Shown: in pieces, positions 53,415-63,964 of the stretch | Layout: every line of letters begins with the position of its first letter | Numbering within the stretch: position 1 is the first letter of the stretch | DNA from: CAZYHS01 sp964647545 | Lineage (GTDB): Bacteria; UBA10199; GCA-002796325; 1-14-0-20-49-13 | DNA: 64,000 nt | Reading direction: 5' to 3' | Assembly (NCBI GenBank): GCA_964647545.1 | Contig: CAZYHS010000008.1 | Location: 4,156-68,155 of the forward strand | Position numbers and translations under genes: made by a program | The notes under the pieces: model-generated | Told to the model about the DNA's origin: nothing | Seen by the model: only the letters and a program-made list of their open reading frames with translations | Database searches by the model: none

Positions 53415-54515
53415 TTAGAAAACAAACCGCTTTCTGGAGACCGAAAGCAGCAGCCCGATGGCGGCGAGCGTGCTTACAGTTGCGCTGCCGCCGTAACTTA
53501 AGAACGGCAAAGTCACCCCCGTAAGAGGCATAAGCCCGAGCACTCCGTAAACGTTGATAACGATCTGCCAGAAGAAATACCCGCAAACGCCTATCGCGAT
53601 GAAAATCCCCAGTCTGTCTCGTGCGTGACGGGCGATTTCAAGCGCCATAGATAAAAGCGCGTAATAGAAACCCAGCACTACGACACAACCTGCGAACCCC
53701 CACTCCTCGGCCAAAACAGGAAAAACAAAGTCGGTGTGTTTTTCCGGCAGATATCTGAGTTTGTTGATGTTGCCGCCTAGATAACCTTTTCCGAAAATCC
53801 TTCCCGACCCGACCGCGATACGCGACTGGGCTATGTGATAGCCGCTCCCCTTCACGTCGTAATCGGGGTTCAAAAACGTTGTGATTCGTGCGCGCTGGTA
53901 ATCGGAAAGCACATGGTAGTAGCCAAACACTCCGGCCGAAAGGCTGGCGATAAGCACCAGCAAAATAACTGAACGTTTGACCTTGGCAAACAGGGCGAAG
54001 GTAGCAAAGCTAAGAAGCAAAAAAAGCGCCGACCCAAAATCGCCCTGCATGACAATTATGACCGTGGGGATGAGCGTGATAATCAAAGGTTTAAGCAGCC
54101 CTACAAAATTAAAACCTTCAGGGTTCGGATGATCAGCAAAATATTTCGACAGCGAAATTATAATAACGATCTTTGCGAATTCGCTCGGCTGAATGCCGAC
54201 CCCGCCCACTCCAAGCCAGCTTTTGTGCCCCATTATCTCGCGACCGAAAATAATGGTGGCAGCCAGAAGAGCAAGCGTAAAAATGTAAAGCGGCGTGGAT
54301 AACTTTTCAAGCAGGCGATAATCGGAAAAGGCTATGCTGACGCAAAAGACCGAACCTATAAGGATCCACAGCATCTGCAGCCAGACAAGCCTGCTAAAAC
54401 CCGTCTCGCCCCAGACCTTTAACGCGCTGTAAAGATTGACAACGCCGATAACGACAAGAGCGCCCACAACGATCAGCAACGCCCAGTTGAGCTTTGAGAT
54501 CTCTAGATTCTTCAC
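53415..54515 (-). CDS. rodA: RodA, SEDS peptidoglycan polymerase
   Basis: 366 residues, about ten membrane segments. GVQPSEFAK-type sequence (VGIQPSEFAKIVIIISL), HTDFVFPVLAEEWGF and LPLTGVTLPFLSYGGS-type loop (LMPLTGVTLPFLSYGGSA) hold the SEDS active-site region. It polymerises lateral-wall glycan together with PBP2, whose gene overlaps by 4 bases. Confidence 0.96.
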   Translation of the reverse strand: MKNLEISKLNWALLIVVGALVVIGVVNLYSALKVWGETGFSRLVWLQMLWILIGSVFCVSIAFSDYRLLEKLSTPLYIFTLALLAATIIFGREIMGHKSWLGVGGVGIQPSEFAKIVIIISLSKYFADHPNPEGFNFVGLLKPLIITLIPTVIIVMQGDFGSALFLLLSFATFALFAKVKRSVILLVLIASLSAGVFGYYHVLSDYQRARITTFLNPDYDVKGSGYHIAQSRIAVGSGRIFGKGYLGGNINKLRYLPEKHTDFVFPVLAEEWGFAGCVVVLGFYYALLSMALEIARHARDRLGIFIAIGVCGYFFWQIVINVYGVLGLMPLTGVTLPFLSYGGSATVSTLAAIGLLLSVSRKRFVF

Positions 54516-56362
54516 TTTTCACTCTCCAAATATTTCTGGATTATTTTACCAACCACAGGGGCCGCGGCCGACGCCCCGAATCCGCCGTTTTCCACGACGG
54601 TCGCAACCGCGATCTTCGGATCGTCGTAGGGGGCGTAACCTACGAACCACGCGTGGTCCTTAAGTTTCTCGACTCCCGCCTTCCACTTTTCCATTGAAAT
54701 AACCTGCGCCGTCCCCGTCTTTCCGGCGATCTTCAGTTTGAGAAGACTGAGTCTGTGTCCGGTCCCTTCGGGGCTGTCAACCACACCCTCAAGACCTTTC
54801 TTTACGACCGCAATTACTTTTGGGTCAAGAACCTGTTCGTCATCGCCCATTTTTTTCCATCTAAATACCTCGCGCCCGCGCGAATCGGTTACATAATCGG
54901 TTACATGAGGAGTGATCTTTTTGCCGCCGTTGGCGACGGTAGCTATCATAACTGCGTTTTGCAAAGGAGTCACCGTATCGTACCCCTGCCCGACCGAAAT
55001 CGAAATATTTTCACCGGCCTGCCACGGAACTTTAAAGCGATCGAGCTTCCACTGACTTGTCGGAATAAGTCCGCTTCTCTCCTGCGGCAGATCAATTTTG
55101 GTGAGATGGCCAAGCCCGAGCGACTTTGCATATTTCGCAATGACGTCAACGCCCAGCCTCAAACCCAGCTGGTAAAAGAACGTGTCGCACGAAGCGGCTA
55201 ACGATTTTACCACGCCGATCGCCCCGTGACCGCCTTTTCTCCAGCATCTATATAAACGCCCGCCGAAATGGAGCCCCCCCGGACAGGCTATGGTCGATGT
55301 TTCGGTTATGGCCCCTTCGCCCAAAGCGGCACTTGCCGTAACGATTTTGTAAGTCGAAGCCGGCGGATAGGTTCCTTGTATCGCGCGGTTATAAAGCGGC
55401 TTTTCGGGATCGTTTGCGACCTTCCGCCAATAAGAGCTCCCTTCGGGCGACGATAGAACGTTAAGCTCCATCGGAGGGCTTGAGTAGAGCGCCAGTACGC
55501 TTCCGTCCCTCGGATCGATGGCCACGACGGCCCCTTTTCTTCCGGATAGAGCCTCTTTGGCGACCTTCTGCAGCTTTGCATCTACCGTCAGATGAACTGT
55601 ACCGCCGTTCAAAGGTTTTTCTTTAATTAGATCGATGTCGGGCCATATCACTTCGCGGCCAATCGCGTTGACCACCTTCTGATCAAAGCCGTCCCGCCCG
55701 CGCAGAACTTCATCCCACATCTCTTCAACACCGCCGATACCTACGAAGTCGCCCATTTTATAACCGCCGAGCCCGTTCTTTTTGAATTGCTCCAGTTTTT
55801 TGGCGTCAACTTCGCGCATGTAGCCCAGCAGATGGCTGGCCGATTCGCCGTCGGGATAGAGACGCGCGTAACGCATCTTTACGTCAACGCCGCGCAGATC
55901 GAACTCGTCTTCTTTGTCGTACCACGGGCTCTTGTGGGCCTTAACGGCGGCGACATCGTCCGAGCTTGCGTCTTCTTTTATCGGCACCGGATAATAACTT
56001 GGGAGTCCTTTTCCTTTTTCGAAGCGCGCCACAACTTCGGCCTCATCCATTTTTAAAAGCTTCGCTACGCTGGAAAATGTCTTGGCTTTGTCCGAGACAA
56101 ACTGAGGAGTGATCGTAATATCGAACGCCGCGCGGTTATCGACCAGAGGCTCGTTGTTTCTGTCGAAGATTATTCCTCTAAGAGCGGGGATCTCCATTTC
56201 CTTGATCGAATTCTGCTCCGAGAAAAAATAGTACTGCGCCCCCTTGATAACCTGCAAATAGTAAAGACGCGCCACGACCACGATGAACATGGCGGCAAGT
56301 ATCCACGCAAGGTAACGAAATCGCGACATAACGTCGCGCGTATATTCGTGCGACAGATCCAT
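54512..56362 (-). CDS. mrdA: Penicillin-binding protein 2
   Basis: 616 residues. One N-terminal membrane helix (about 14-34), PBP dimer domain, then transpeptidase with PPASTYKIV (Ser in STYK), SCDTFFYQLG and KTGTAQVIS. It crosslinks elongating wall with RodA. Three bases after mreD. Confidence 0.97.
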   Translation of the reverse strand: MDLSHEYTRDVMSRFRYLAWILAAMFIVVVARLYYLQVIKGAQYYFFSEQNSIKEMEIPALRGIIFDRNNEPLVDNRAAFDITITPQFVSDKAKTFSSVAKLLKMDEAEVVARFEKGKGLPSYYPVPIKEDASSDDVAAVKAHKSPWYDKEDEFDLRGVDVKMRYARLYPDGESASHLLGYMREVDAKKLEQFKKNGLGGYKMGDFVGIGGVEEMWDEVLRGRDGFDQKVVNAIGREVIWPDIDLIKEKPLNGGTVHLTVDAKLQKVAKEALSGRKGAVVAIDPRDGSVLALYSSPPMELNVLSSPEGSSYWRKVANDPEKPLYNRAIQGTYPPASTYKIVTASAALGEGAITETSTIACPGGLHFGGRLYRCWRKGGHGAIGVVKSLAASCDTFFYQLGLRLGVDVIAKYAKSLGLGHLTKIDLPQERSGLIPTSQWKLDRFKVPWQAGENISISVGQGYDTVTPLQNAVMIATVANGGKKITPHVTDYVTDSRGREVFRWKKMGDDEQVLDPKVIAVVKKGLEGVVDSPEGTGHRLSLLKLKIAGKTGTAQVISMEKWKAGVEKLKDHAWFVGYAPYDDPKIAVATVVENGGFGASAAAPVVGKIIQKYLESEK

Positions 56363-56364
56363 TT

Positions 56365-56886
56365 TTATTCTACCTGAATTCCTTTGGGTTTAAACATCTT
56401 CTCCCACGACATTCCGAGATAAAAATTAAACAGCGGTATCACTGCGAGCCCAACAATGGCATTTAAAAGCGACTGCCAAGCCCCTCTCGAAAACGCCAAC
56501 AGAAGAAATTGCGGATTTTTAAATATCAGGGCAAGCAGAGCATCCTTCAAAAAAATCGCAAGAATGCTGGCGACGAACGTCCATATAAATCTCGCCAGCA
56601 CCGAATTTAGATCGATAGTTGAAATGGCCATTCTTATACCGACGTAGGCCACGCAATAGGTCGCGGTCACCAGTCCGAACGGAGCGCTCGATATCGAATC
56701 GGTCAGAATTCCGATCAGAAGAACAAGATGCAACCCCTCGCGAACCTCGAGCGAAAACGCGATCGCCACGACCGCAAGGAACACAAGGTCAAGGCGCATC
56801 CATGAAACAGGAAATTGCGAAAGTAATGTGGTCTGCAAAACGAGCCAAAAAAACGCCCAAATCAAAGTGAAGAAAAAACGCTTCAT
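56365..56886 (-). CDS. mreD: Rod-shape determining protein MreD
   Basis: 173 residues, five to six membrane helices. RLDLVFLAVVAIAFSLEVREG and GILTDSISSAPFGL fit MreD. It is the small membrane subunit of the elongasome. Overlaps mreC by 4 bases. Confidence 0.9.
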   Translation of the reverse strand: MKRFFFTLIWAFFWLVLQTTLLSQFPVSWMRLDLVFLAVVAIAFSLEVREGLHLVLLIGILTDSISSAPFGLVTATYCVAYVGIRMAISTIDLNSVLARFIWTFVASILAIFLKDALLALIFKNPQFLLLAFSRGAWQSLLNAIVGLAVIPLFNFYLGMSWEKMFKPKGIQVE

Positions 56887-57719
56887 TTCGTCACCACTAG
56901 GACCTCTTTAACGCCCGTAAGGTCAACAAACGGCACGACATCGGCGCTGTTGAAAATACCCGATTCCGTAAGTTCAAGGCCCGTAACGGTGCCGACCGGA
57001 ATATTCGGCGGGAAAAGCTGGTCCAGTCCGCTTGTGATAAGAACGTCGCCGTTTTTCACGTCGCTTTGTCTTCTTAAATATTCCAGTCTGCTCAAGGAAA
57101 AGAACGGCCTCATCTCCGAATTGTGAGAAGTGCCGACAAGCAAAGCTCGAGCCTTCGACCTTTCGACAAAGACATCGACGGCCGAGTTGGGGTCGCTTAT
57201 GAGAAATACGCGGGAGGTAGTTTCTGTAACCTGACCGATTCGACCGACAAGTCCGCCGGGGCCCATCACGACCATGTTCTTTTTAATTCCGTCGCGCGCC
57301 CCTTTGTCTATCGTAATGGTCTTGAACTCCGACATCACGTCGTTGGCGATCACACGCGCGCCTACGCCTTCGACCTTGATGCTTTTCGACATTTGCAAAA
57401 GTTCGGTCAGGTGGGAGTTTTCGTTCTTGACCTGTTCGTAAATGACCAGCTGCGCATGTGCTTCGGCAAGCTGTTTTTTAAGCTCTTCGTTCTCTTTGGA
57501 TGCGTTCACCAGCGAAATATAGTGGCTCCAAACGCCCGTCGCCTCGCCGCCGACCACGGTAGCCCCCGTTTGAAACGGGCTAGCCACGGTGTTCATCACC
57601 TGACGGTACCAGTGTGCGCGTTCGAAATTGGGAAAGGCGATGGCGGTAAAGACCGCCGCCAAAAGTAGCGCCGCCATCACCATCGCAGCGCGAGAGATTT
57701 TATGGATTGGCAACCACAT
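56883..57719 (-). CDS. mreC: Rod-shape determining protein MreC
   Basis: 278 residues. N-terminal membrane helix, coiled coil (NASKENEELKKQLAEAHAQL), then the MreC beta domain with VIANDVMSEFKTITIDKG and GPGGLVGRIGQVTETTSRV. It links MreB to PBP2 in the periplasm. Two bases after mreB. Confidence 0.95.
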   Translation of the reverse strand: MWLPIHKISRAAMVMAALLLAAVFTAIAFPNFERAHWYRQVMNTVASPFQTGATVVGGEATGVWSHYISLVNASKENEELKKQLAEAHAQLVIYEQVKNENSHLTELLQMSKSIKVEGVGARVIANDVMSEFKTITIDKGARDGIKKNMVVMGPGGLVGRIGQVTETTSRVFLISDPNSAVDVFVERSKARALLVGTSHNSEMRPFFSLSRLEYLRRQSDVKNGDVLITSGLDQLFPPNIPVGTVTGLELTESGIFNSADVVPFVDLTGVKEVLVVTK

Positions 57720-57721
57720 TA

Positions 57722-58822
<1,101 letters not shown>

Positions 58823-58972
58823 TTAAAACAGTGTGGAAGCGGCATTTAACAGAAGGAAAATGGCATGGCAAGGATTTTGTAAGCCGGCGATTTTACTTTT
58901 TTAATATTCTTGCCAGCATTCTTGTGGGGGGGTAAAAACGCCCCTGATTCAAGCTACCAAAAGGAGGAATTT

Positions 58973-60745
58973 ATGACGACGCCGGTTGAAAAATGGGTAA
59001 AAGAACAGGCCGAACTTGCCAAGCCGGATAAAATCTACTGGTGCGACGGTTCAGACGAAGAAGCCAAGCGGCTAATGGAAATCGGAATGCACGAGGAGAA
59101 GATCGGCAAATTCAACGTCTTTCATAAACTCTCCGACAAAAATTACCCCGGCAGCTTTTTGCACAGAAGCCATCCTACCGACGTTGCCCGAACTGAAAAT
59201 CTGACGTTTGTCTGTCATCCGGACAAAGAGACGATCGGAGCCAACAACAACTGGATGCACCCCGATGAAGCCAAAGCAAAGATGCGAGAGCTCTCCGACG
59301 GCTGCATGAAGGGGCGCACAATGTACGTCCTCCCCTACATGATGGGACAAACCGACTCGCCTTACGCAAAGGCGTGCATTCAAATAACCGACAGCACCTA
59401 CGTCGCCGTCAGCATGCGCATCATGACACGCATGGGAAAAAATGTTCTCGATAAAATCGGTAACAGCGAAAATTTTGTAAAAGGTTTTCATTCGGTAGGC
59501 GACCTATCTCCCGATCATAGGCTCATCATGCACTTCCCGCTTGAAGGCCTTGTCTGGAGTGTCGGCTCCGGCTACGGCGGCAACGCGCTGCTCGGCAAAA
59601 AATGTTTTTCGCTCCGCATCGCTTCGTGGCTTGGCAAGAACGAAGGCTGGCTCGCAGAGCACATGGTGATCATCGGCGTACAAAGCCCCGAAGGAAAAAC
59701 AACCTACGTCACCGCAGCACTTCCAAGCGCATGCGGCAAAACAAATCTTGCGATGATGGAGGCTGCTCTCCCCGGCTATAAGATCTGGACGATCGGCGAC
59801 GACATCGCGTGGCTCAACATCGGGCCGGACGGCAGGCTCTACGCCATCAACCCCGAAGCCGGTTTCTTCGGCGTCGCTCCCGGCACGGGGATGTCAACCA
59901 ATCCCAACATGATCCGCACGCTTGAAGCCGGTAAATTTTTCCCGACACTTTTTACAAACGTTGCGCTCGACGCCGACACGAACGAGCCTTGGTGGGACGG
60001 CCTGACGAAAACCCCGCCGAAAAATCTCATCGACTGGCAGGGAAATAAATGGATGCCTGATAGCGGCACAAAGCCGAGTCATCCAAATTCGCGTTTTACA
60101 GTTTCGGCGTCGCATTGCCCGACTTTGTCGCCGGAATATAACAATCCGCAAGGAGTGCCTATTTCGGCCATTATCTTCGGGGGGCGCCGCAAGAAACTCA
60201 TCCCGCTGGTTATGGAAAGTTTCTCGTGGCAGCATGGAGTTTTTCTCGGCGCACGTATGGGAAGCGAAACGACCGCGGCGGCTGCCGGCCAGACAGGAGT
60301 CGTCAGGCGCGACCCGATGGCGATGCTCCCATTCTGCGGCTACAACATGGGCGACTATTTCGGCCATTGGCTTAACGTCGGCCGCAAAACGAAGAACCCG
60401 CCTAAGATCTTTTCGGTCAACTGGTTTAGAACCGACGAAGATGGAAATTACATGTGGCCGGGATTTGGCGAAAACATCCGCGCAATTAAATGGATAATCG
60501 ACCGGTGCGAAGGACGGGTTGAAGCCCGCGAAACGCCTATCGGACTTGTTCCTCACACGAAAGACATCGATACGAACGGGCTCGAGATCCCGCACGAAAA
60601 GCTGGAAAAACTTTTCGATGTGAACATGAGCGAGTGGCACGACGAAATTGGCGGCATCAAAGAGTTCATGGATAAATTCGGAAGTCACATGCCGAAGGAA
60701 CTCTTCGAGGAATATGAAAAGTTAGCAAAAGCTATAGACCGTTAA
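58973..60745 (+). CDS. pckG: Phosphoenolpyruvate carboxykinase (GTP)
   Basis: 590 residues from ATG 58973 (AAAGGAGGA upstream). SACGKTNLAMMEA is the kinase-1a P-loop, with DDIAWLNIGPDGRL and FFGVAPGTGMSTNPN; the GTP-type N-terminus has the RTENLTFVCHPDKE segment. It makes PEP from oxaloacetate for gluconeogenesis. It fits with amino-acid catabolism (proline, ornithine) in this window. Confidence 0.97.
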   Translation: MTTPVEKWVKEQAELAKPDKIYWCDGSDEEAKRLMEIGMHEEKIGKFNVFHKLSDKNYPGSFLHRSHPTDVARTENLTFVCHPDKETIGANNNWMHPDEAKAKMRELSDGCMKGRTMYVLPYMMGQTDSPYAKACIQITDSTYVAVSMRIMTRMGKNVLDKIGNSENFVKGFHSVGDLSPDHRLIMHFPLEGLVWSVGSGYGGNALLGKKCFSLRIASWLGKNEGWLAEHMVIIGVQSPEGKTTYVTAALPSACGKTNLAMMEAALPGYKIWTIGDDIAWLNIGPDGRLYAINPEAGFFGVAPGTGMSTNPNMIRTLEAGKFFPTLFTNVALDADTNEPWWDGLTKTPPKNLIDWQGNKWMPDSGTKPSHPNSRFTVSASHCPTLSPEYNNPQGVPISAIIFGGRRKKLIPLVMESFSWQHGVFLGARMGSETTAAAAGQTGVVRRDPMAMLPFCGYNMGDYFGHWLNVGRKTKNPPKIFSVNWFRTDEDGNYMWPGFGENIRAIKWIIDRCEGRVEARETPIGLVPHTKDIDTNGLEIPHEKLEKLFDVNMSEWHDEIGGIKEFMDKFGSHMPKELFEEYEKLAKAIDR

Positions 60746-60838
60746 TTAGGTTTAGCCCGTTTTGTCCGTTTAGTCAGTTAACGGGCCAACAGAACTAACC
60801 GACAAAACCGACTTAACGGAAATAACATAAACCAATAA

Positions 60839-60877
60839 AAAACCCTCTGCCGGTAACCGACAGAGGGTTTTGTTTTT
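60839..60877. terminator. Bidirectional terminator between pckG and rpsI
   Basis: AAAACCCTCTG (60839-60849) pairs with CAGAGGGTTTT (60861-60871), with an inner CGGT/ACCG helix and a T run. It ends pckG and the convergent rplM-rpsI operon. The stretch 60746-60838 otherwise shows repeated CCGT/ACGG-rich segments but no gene. Confidence 0.88.
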
Positions 60878-60894
60878 GTGATCCAAACTCGCGA

Positions 60895-61290
60895 TTAGCG
60901 CTTCGAATACTGGAAACGTTTGCGGGCTTTCTTGCGACCGTATTTCTTTCTCTCTTTGACTCTCGGATCGCGGGTCAACAAGCCGGCTTTTTTGAGCGGC
61001 TTGCGATAATCGGGATTCATCGAAAGAAGCGCACGCGAAATACCGTGCTTCAAAGCATCGGCCTGACCGGCGATACCGCCGCCGACGATCGTTGCGATAA
61101 TATCGAAACGACCAACCGTGCCAGTAACTTTGAAAGGCTGCGTTGCGATCATCTGAAGCGCGATGCGACCAAAATAAGTTTCAAAATCTTTGCTGTTAAC
61201 AATGATTTTGCCGGCACCCGGGGTCATTCTAACGCGGGCTGATGAACATTTTCTACGACCAGTTGCGATGAAACAAGTGACTTTTGGCAT
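60895..61290 (-). CDS. rpsI: Ribosomal protein S9
   Basis: 131 residues. [19 protein letters not shown] opens S9; [22 protein letters not shown] and the basic tail [17 protein letters not shown] end it as expected. The tail contacts P-site tRNA. Follows rplM by 4 bases, the universal operon. Confidence 0.98.
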   Translation of the reverse strand: MPKVTCFIATGRRKCSSARVRMTPGAGKIIVNSKDFETYFGRIALQMIATQPFKVTGTVGRFDIIATIVGGGIAGQADALKHGISRALLSMNPDYRKPLKKAGLLTRDPRVKERKKYGRKKARKRFQYSKR

Positions 61291-61294
61291 ATTC

Positions 61295-61714
61295 TTAGCT
61301 CTTTACCTGTGCCTTGTGAGGATGCTCACTTCCGGCATAGACTTTAAGTTTTGTGAGGACCTTGCGGCTTAAATCGTTCTTGGGAAGCATTCCCCAGACG
61401 GCGCGGGTCACCAGCTCTTCCGGTTTGCGAAGGACCAATTTCTGTGCATTCATCTCGCGTAAACCGCCCATAAACCGGCTGTGCCAATAATACATTTTGT
61501 CTGTCATTTTGGCGCCGGTCAGCTTTACCTTCGATGCATTGATTGCAATGACGAAATCGCCAGTGTCAACGTTCGGGGTGAAACTTGCACGGTGTTTGCC
61601 GCGGAGAATGTCTGCGATCTTCGAGGCAGAACGGCCAAGCGGCTTATCTGCGAGATCGATCAGAACCCAGCTGCGTACCTTCGGTTCTTTAAATGTTTTT
61701 GTAGTCTTGTCCAT
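61295..61714 (-). CDS. rplM: Ribosomal protein L13
   Basis: 139 residues. [36 protein letters not shown] and [15 protein letters not shown] are L13 hallmarks. First gene of the operon with a promoter upstream. Normal length (about 142). Confidence 0.98.
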   Translation of the reverse strand: MDKTTKTFKEPKVRSWVLIDLADKPLGRSASKIADILRGKHRASFTPNVDTGDFVIAINASKVKLTGAKMTDKMYYWHSRFMGGLREMNAQKLVLRKPEELVTRAVWGMLPKNDLSRKVLTKLKVYAGSEHPHKAQVKS

Positions 61715-61727
61715 AACGGGGGCGGAC

Positions 61728-61755
61728 CATATACTTATGAGAAAATGTTTGTCAA
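61728..61755 (-). promoter_or_regulatory. Sigma-70-type promoter for rplM-rpsI
   Basis: On the minus strand TTGACA (61755-61750) and TATATG (61733-61728) are 16 bases apart; the -35 is consensus. The -10 ends 13 bases before the rplM ATG, so the leader would be very short. Confidence 0.5.
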
Positions 61756-61929
61756 GGTTTTATTCGGCATTTCATCAAGAGTTTTGCTATTTTGACTCAA
61801 AACTGGCTTCAAAACGCAGATACTTTACCTTGCCGCTCCTAACACGCTAATTAAACAGGCTTTTTTGAGTTTTGCGTTGACTCTTACAGCATTCTTGGCT
61901 AGAAGCCGCACCACGTTTTCAAACGAGCA

Positions 61930-62000
61930 GCAGGTGTAGTTCAATGGTAGAATGCGAGCTTCCCAAGCTTGAGACGTGGGTTCGATTCCCATCACCTGCT
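61930..62000 (+). tRNA. tRNA-Gly (anticodon CCC)
   Basis: 71 bases. GCAGGTG pairs with CACCTGC, discriminator U. The anticodon arm CGAGC-TTCCCAA-GCTTG gives CCC, reading GGG. T arm GTGGG-TTCGATT-CCCAT with one wobble. CCA is not encoded. Confidence 0.95.
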
Positions 62001-62019
62001 CAGTATACGAACACTCATC

Positions 62020-62086
62020 ACGTGGGTTCCCTGCCCGCCATGCGAGACGCAAGGCGAGGCAGGCGGGGATTCCCATCACCTGCTCA
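62020..62086 (+). repeat. Second copy of tRNA-Gly 3' end, split by a hairpin insert
   Basis: The last 29 bases of the tRNA-Gly locus (from ACGTGGGTTC in the T arm to CTCA) occur again at 62020-62086, but 38 bases are inserted in the T loop (62030-62067). The insert has CCTGCCCGCC at one end and GGCAGGCGGG at the other, an imperfect inverted repeat. Its core TGGCGGGCA (minus strand) matches the repeats at 6949-7118. This looks like a hairpin element landing in a tRNA tail. Confidence 0.8.
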
Positions 62087-62110
62087 TTTAAGTCAGCTCC
62101 GGCAAACCTA

Positions 62111-63133
62111 TTAAAACTCAGCGTAAATTCCGTCCCTCATAATAATGCGGCCATCGATCGTGATCGTAGTCATCTGTATCACCAGATCCATATGCGCCGC
62201 AGAGTTCCAGCCCGAGCCGGTGAACTTGGGATAACCGTGCCCCATCGCAACGTGAACGCCGGGGAACTTCTCGTCCTGCAACATAACGCCGGTCAGAAAT
62301 TTTAGTCCGGTGTTCGTGCCGATGCCAAGTTCGCCTATGCGGTTTGCATTTTCGTCCAGCTTTGAATATTCCTCGATGTCGCGCACGATATCTTTATTTT
62401 CACATTCGATCGAACGAACCCTTCCATTTTCAACCTTAAGAGTTACCGGCGTCTTTTCGATCACGCCATATTTCGGACAAAGATGATCGCCCAAAACTCC
62501 GTCGATCACCATCACGCCGTTCACATTCTTGCAGCAGGTAAATATTTCGCCCGCCGGAAGGTTCGACCAATGCTCGGCAACAATGTGACCGTCATCGTTG
62601 AGCCATTTCCAAGAAGGCTCGAGCTCAATTTCAAAGTCGGTCCCGGCCTTTGTCATCACACGAACACGACGAGCCCCCTGCACAAGCTTCATTAGCTTCG
62701 ATGTAAGCTTCTGAACCTCGGCATAATCGGCGTTCATGCCTGTTTCCATAAGCAGGTCGTTGATGCCGACCATGTGGGCGTGCCTGATATTTTTTTGTTC
62801 TTCGACCGCGGTCATCATTGGCACGCGGAACGATTCGAGCTCGCCCTTTTCGCGACCGGCGGCGTAGATACTTGCGGTGCTTCTTATTAAGTGTTCGCGG
62901 ATCGCGTCTGGAAATTTAAGAGGGTTCACGCCATCTTTAGGGCGCGCGCCGAAATCTTCCATGACGAAAATTTTAGCACGGCCGGTTACTTTGTCGGCTT
63001 CCGACTTAAGCATTTCGGCAATGTGGCGGGTTTCAACATCGGTGACGATACAAAGCTGTTCGTCGTGTTTTAGCTTCAGGCAATTGTGAATCGTCTGAAA
63101 TGCACCAAATCTGATCTTCTCGGCGTCCGGCAT
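62111..63133 (-). CDS. M29-like aminopeptidase
   Basis: 340 residues. The C-terminal region has RIGELGIGTNTGLK, MGHGYPKFTGS and AAHMDLVIQM, the metal site of thermophilic (M29) aminopeptidases. M29 enzymes cleave N-terminal residues with two metals. AGGAGG lies before ATG 63133. Other leucyl-peptidase families are excluded by these motifs. Confidence 0.82.
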   Translation of the reverse strand: MPDAEKIRFGAFQTIHNCLKLKHDEQLCIVTDVETRHIAEMLKSEADKVTGRAKIFVMEDFGARPKDGVNPLKFPDAIREHLIRSTASIYAAGREKGELESFRVPMMTAVEEQKNIRHAHMVGINDLLMETGMNADYAEVQKLTSKLMKLVQGARRVRVMTKAGTDFEIELEPSWKWLNDDGHIVAEHWSNLPAGEIFTCCKNVNGVMVIDGVLGDHLCPKYGVIEKTPVTLKVENGRVRSIECENKDIVRDIEEYSKLDENANRIGELGIGTNTGLKFLTGVMLQDEKFPGVHVAMGHGYPKFTGSGWNSAAHMDLVIQMTTITIDGRIIMRDGIYAEF

Positions 63134-63171
63134 ACGAGCCTCCTATTAATGAAGGTTAAAAATGCGTCCGG

Positions 63172-63717
63172 TCAAAGTCCAAGCTCTTTTGAAATTCTCT
63201 GCATCGCCTGCAGGGCAAGAGCGATAAATTCGTCGAGAGAAAGCCCTATTTTTTCGCACAATAAAATAAGGCTTCTGTCACATCCTGCGGCAAACCGCTT
63301 TTCGTCGAAACGCTTTACAACGCTTGCAGCCGTCAAATCGGAAAGTTTTTTGCTAGGCAGAACGAGCGCTGAAGCGACAATCAAACCTGTAACCGTTTCG
63401 CCGCAGGCAAGAGCATAGTCAAAACGGCTCTCGGGCAAAAAACCGGTCAGTTTATTATGAGCAGCCATGGCGGCCTTTTGCGCCGGCGAAATTCTGTCGC
63501 CGAGCATTTCGCCGACCGTCACCCCCTGCTTCTCGGCCGTTGTCGACTCAACGTCGGCATCGTGCAAAAGACCGGCCAGCCCCCACTCTTCTTCGTCTTC
63601 TCCAAATTCACGTGCCAACGCACGAAGCACCGCTTCGCTGGCAAGACAATGTTTGACGAGGTTTTTATTCTTGAGGTGCTCTTCGACAAAGGCAAAAGCT
63701 TCGCTGCGTGTGATCAT
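63172..63717 (-). CDS. HD-domain hydrolase
   Basis: 181 residues. VKHCLASEAVLRALAREFG gives the first His, GLAGLLHDADVES the His-Asp pair, and AAMAAHNKLTG a further His. These form a metal phosphohydrolase site. The natural substrate is unknown. It follows the repeat element upstream and lies before the M29-like gene on the same strand, 38 bases apart. Confidence 0.82.
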   Translation of the reverse strand: MITRSEAFAFVEEHLKNKNLVKHCLASEAVLRALAREFGEDEEEWGLAGLLHDADVESTTAEKQGVTVGEMLGDRISPAQKAAMAAHNKLTGFLPESRFDYALACGETVTGLIVASALVLPSKKLSDLTAASVVKRFDEKRFAAGCDRSLILLCEKIGLSLDEFIALALQAMQRISKELGL

Positions 63718-63725
63718 ATATCATT

Positions 63726-63797
63726 GTCATTCCCGAAGTAGCTATCGGGAATCTCGATTATTTAAACTGGCTCCCCGCTTACTACCGCGGGGATGAC
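63726..63797. repeat. Composite palindromic intergenic repeat
   Basis: 72 bases with outer ends GTCATTCCC and GGGGATGAC in inverted order. Inside, ATTCCCGA pairs with TCGGGAAT and CCCCGC with GCGGGG. GTCATTCCCG...GGGATGAC ends are typical of small palindromic repeats spread through many proteobacterial genomes. Other copies lie outside this window. The following 63798-63964 is AT-rich and would hold the promoter of the last gene. Confidence 0.7.
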
Positions 63798-63964
63798 GTA
63801 CCCATGTTGAGCCGACGATCTCAACTGAAACCAACTTGGCAAACTCCCCCCGCTTGGTCAACTTTTTTTGCTTCGGCGCCAAAATATATCTTGTGTCCGG
63901 ACTCCATTTTGCATAAATATGCGCGCCATAACGCATATTTAAAATGCTAAAAAAGGAGCAAGAA

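Noticed and set aside
61825..62079. Open frame over tRNA-Gly and the duplicated tail
   Set aside because: It overlaps a tRNA gene and its repeat, with no protein-like features.
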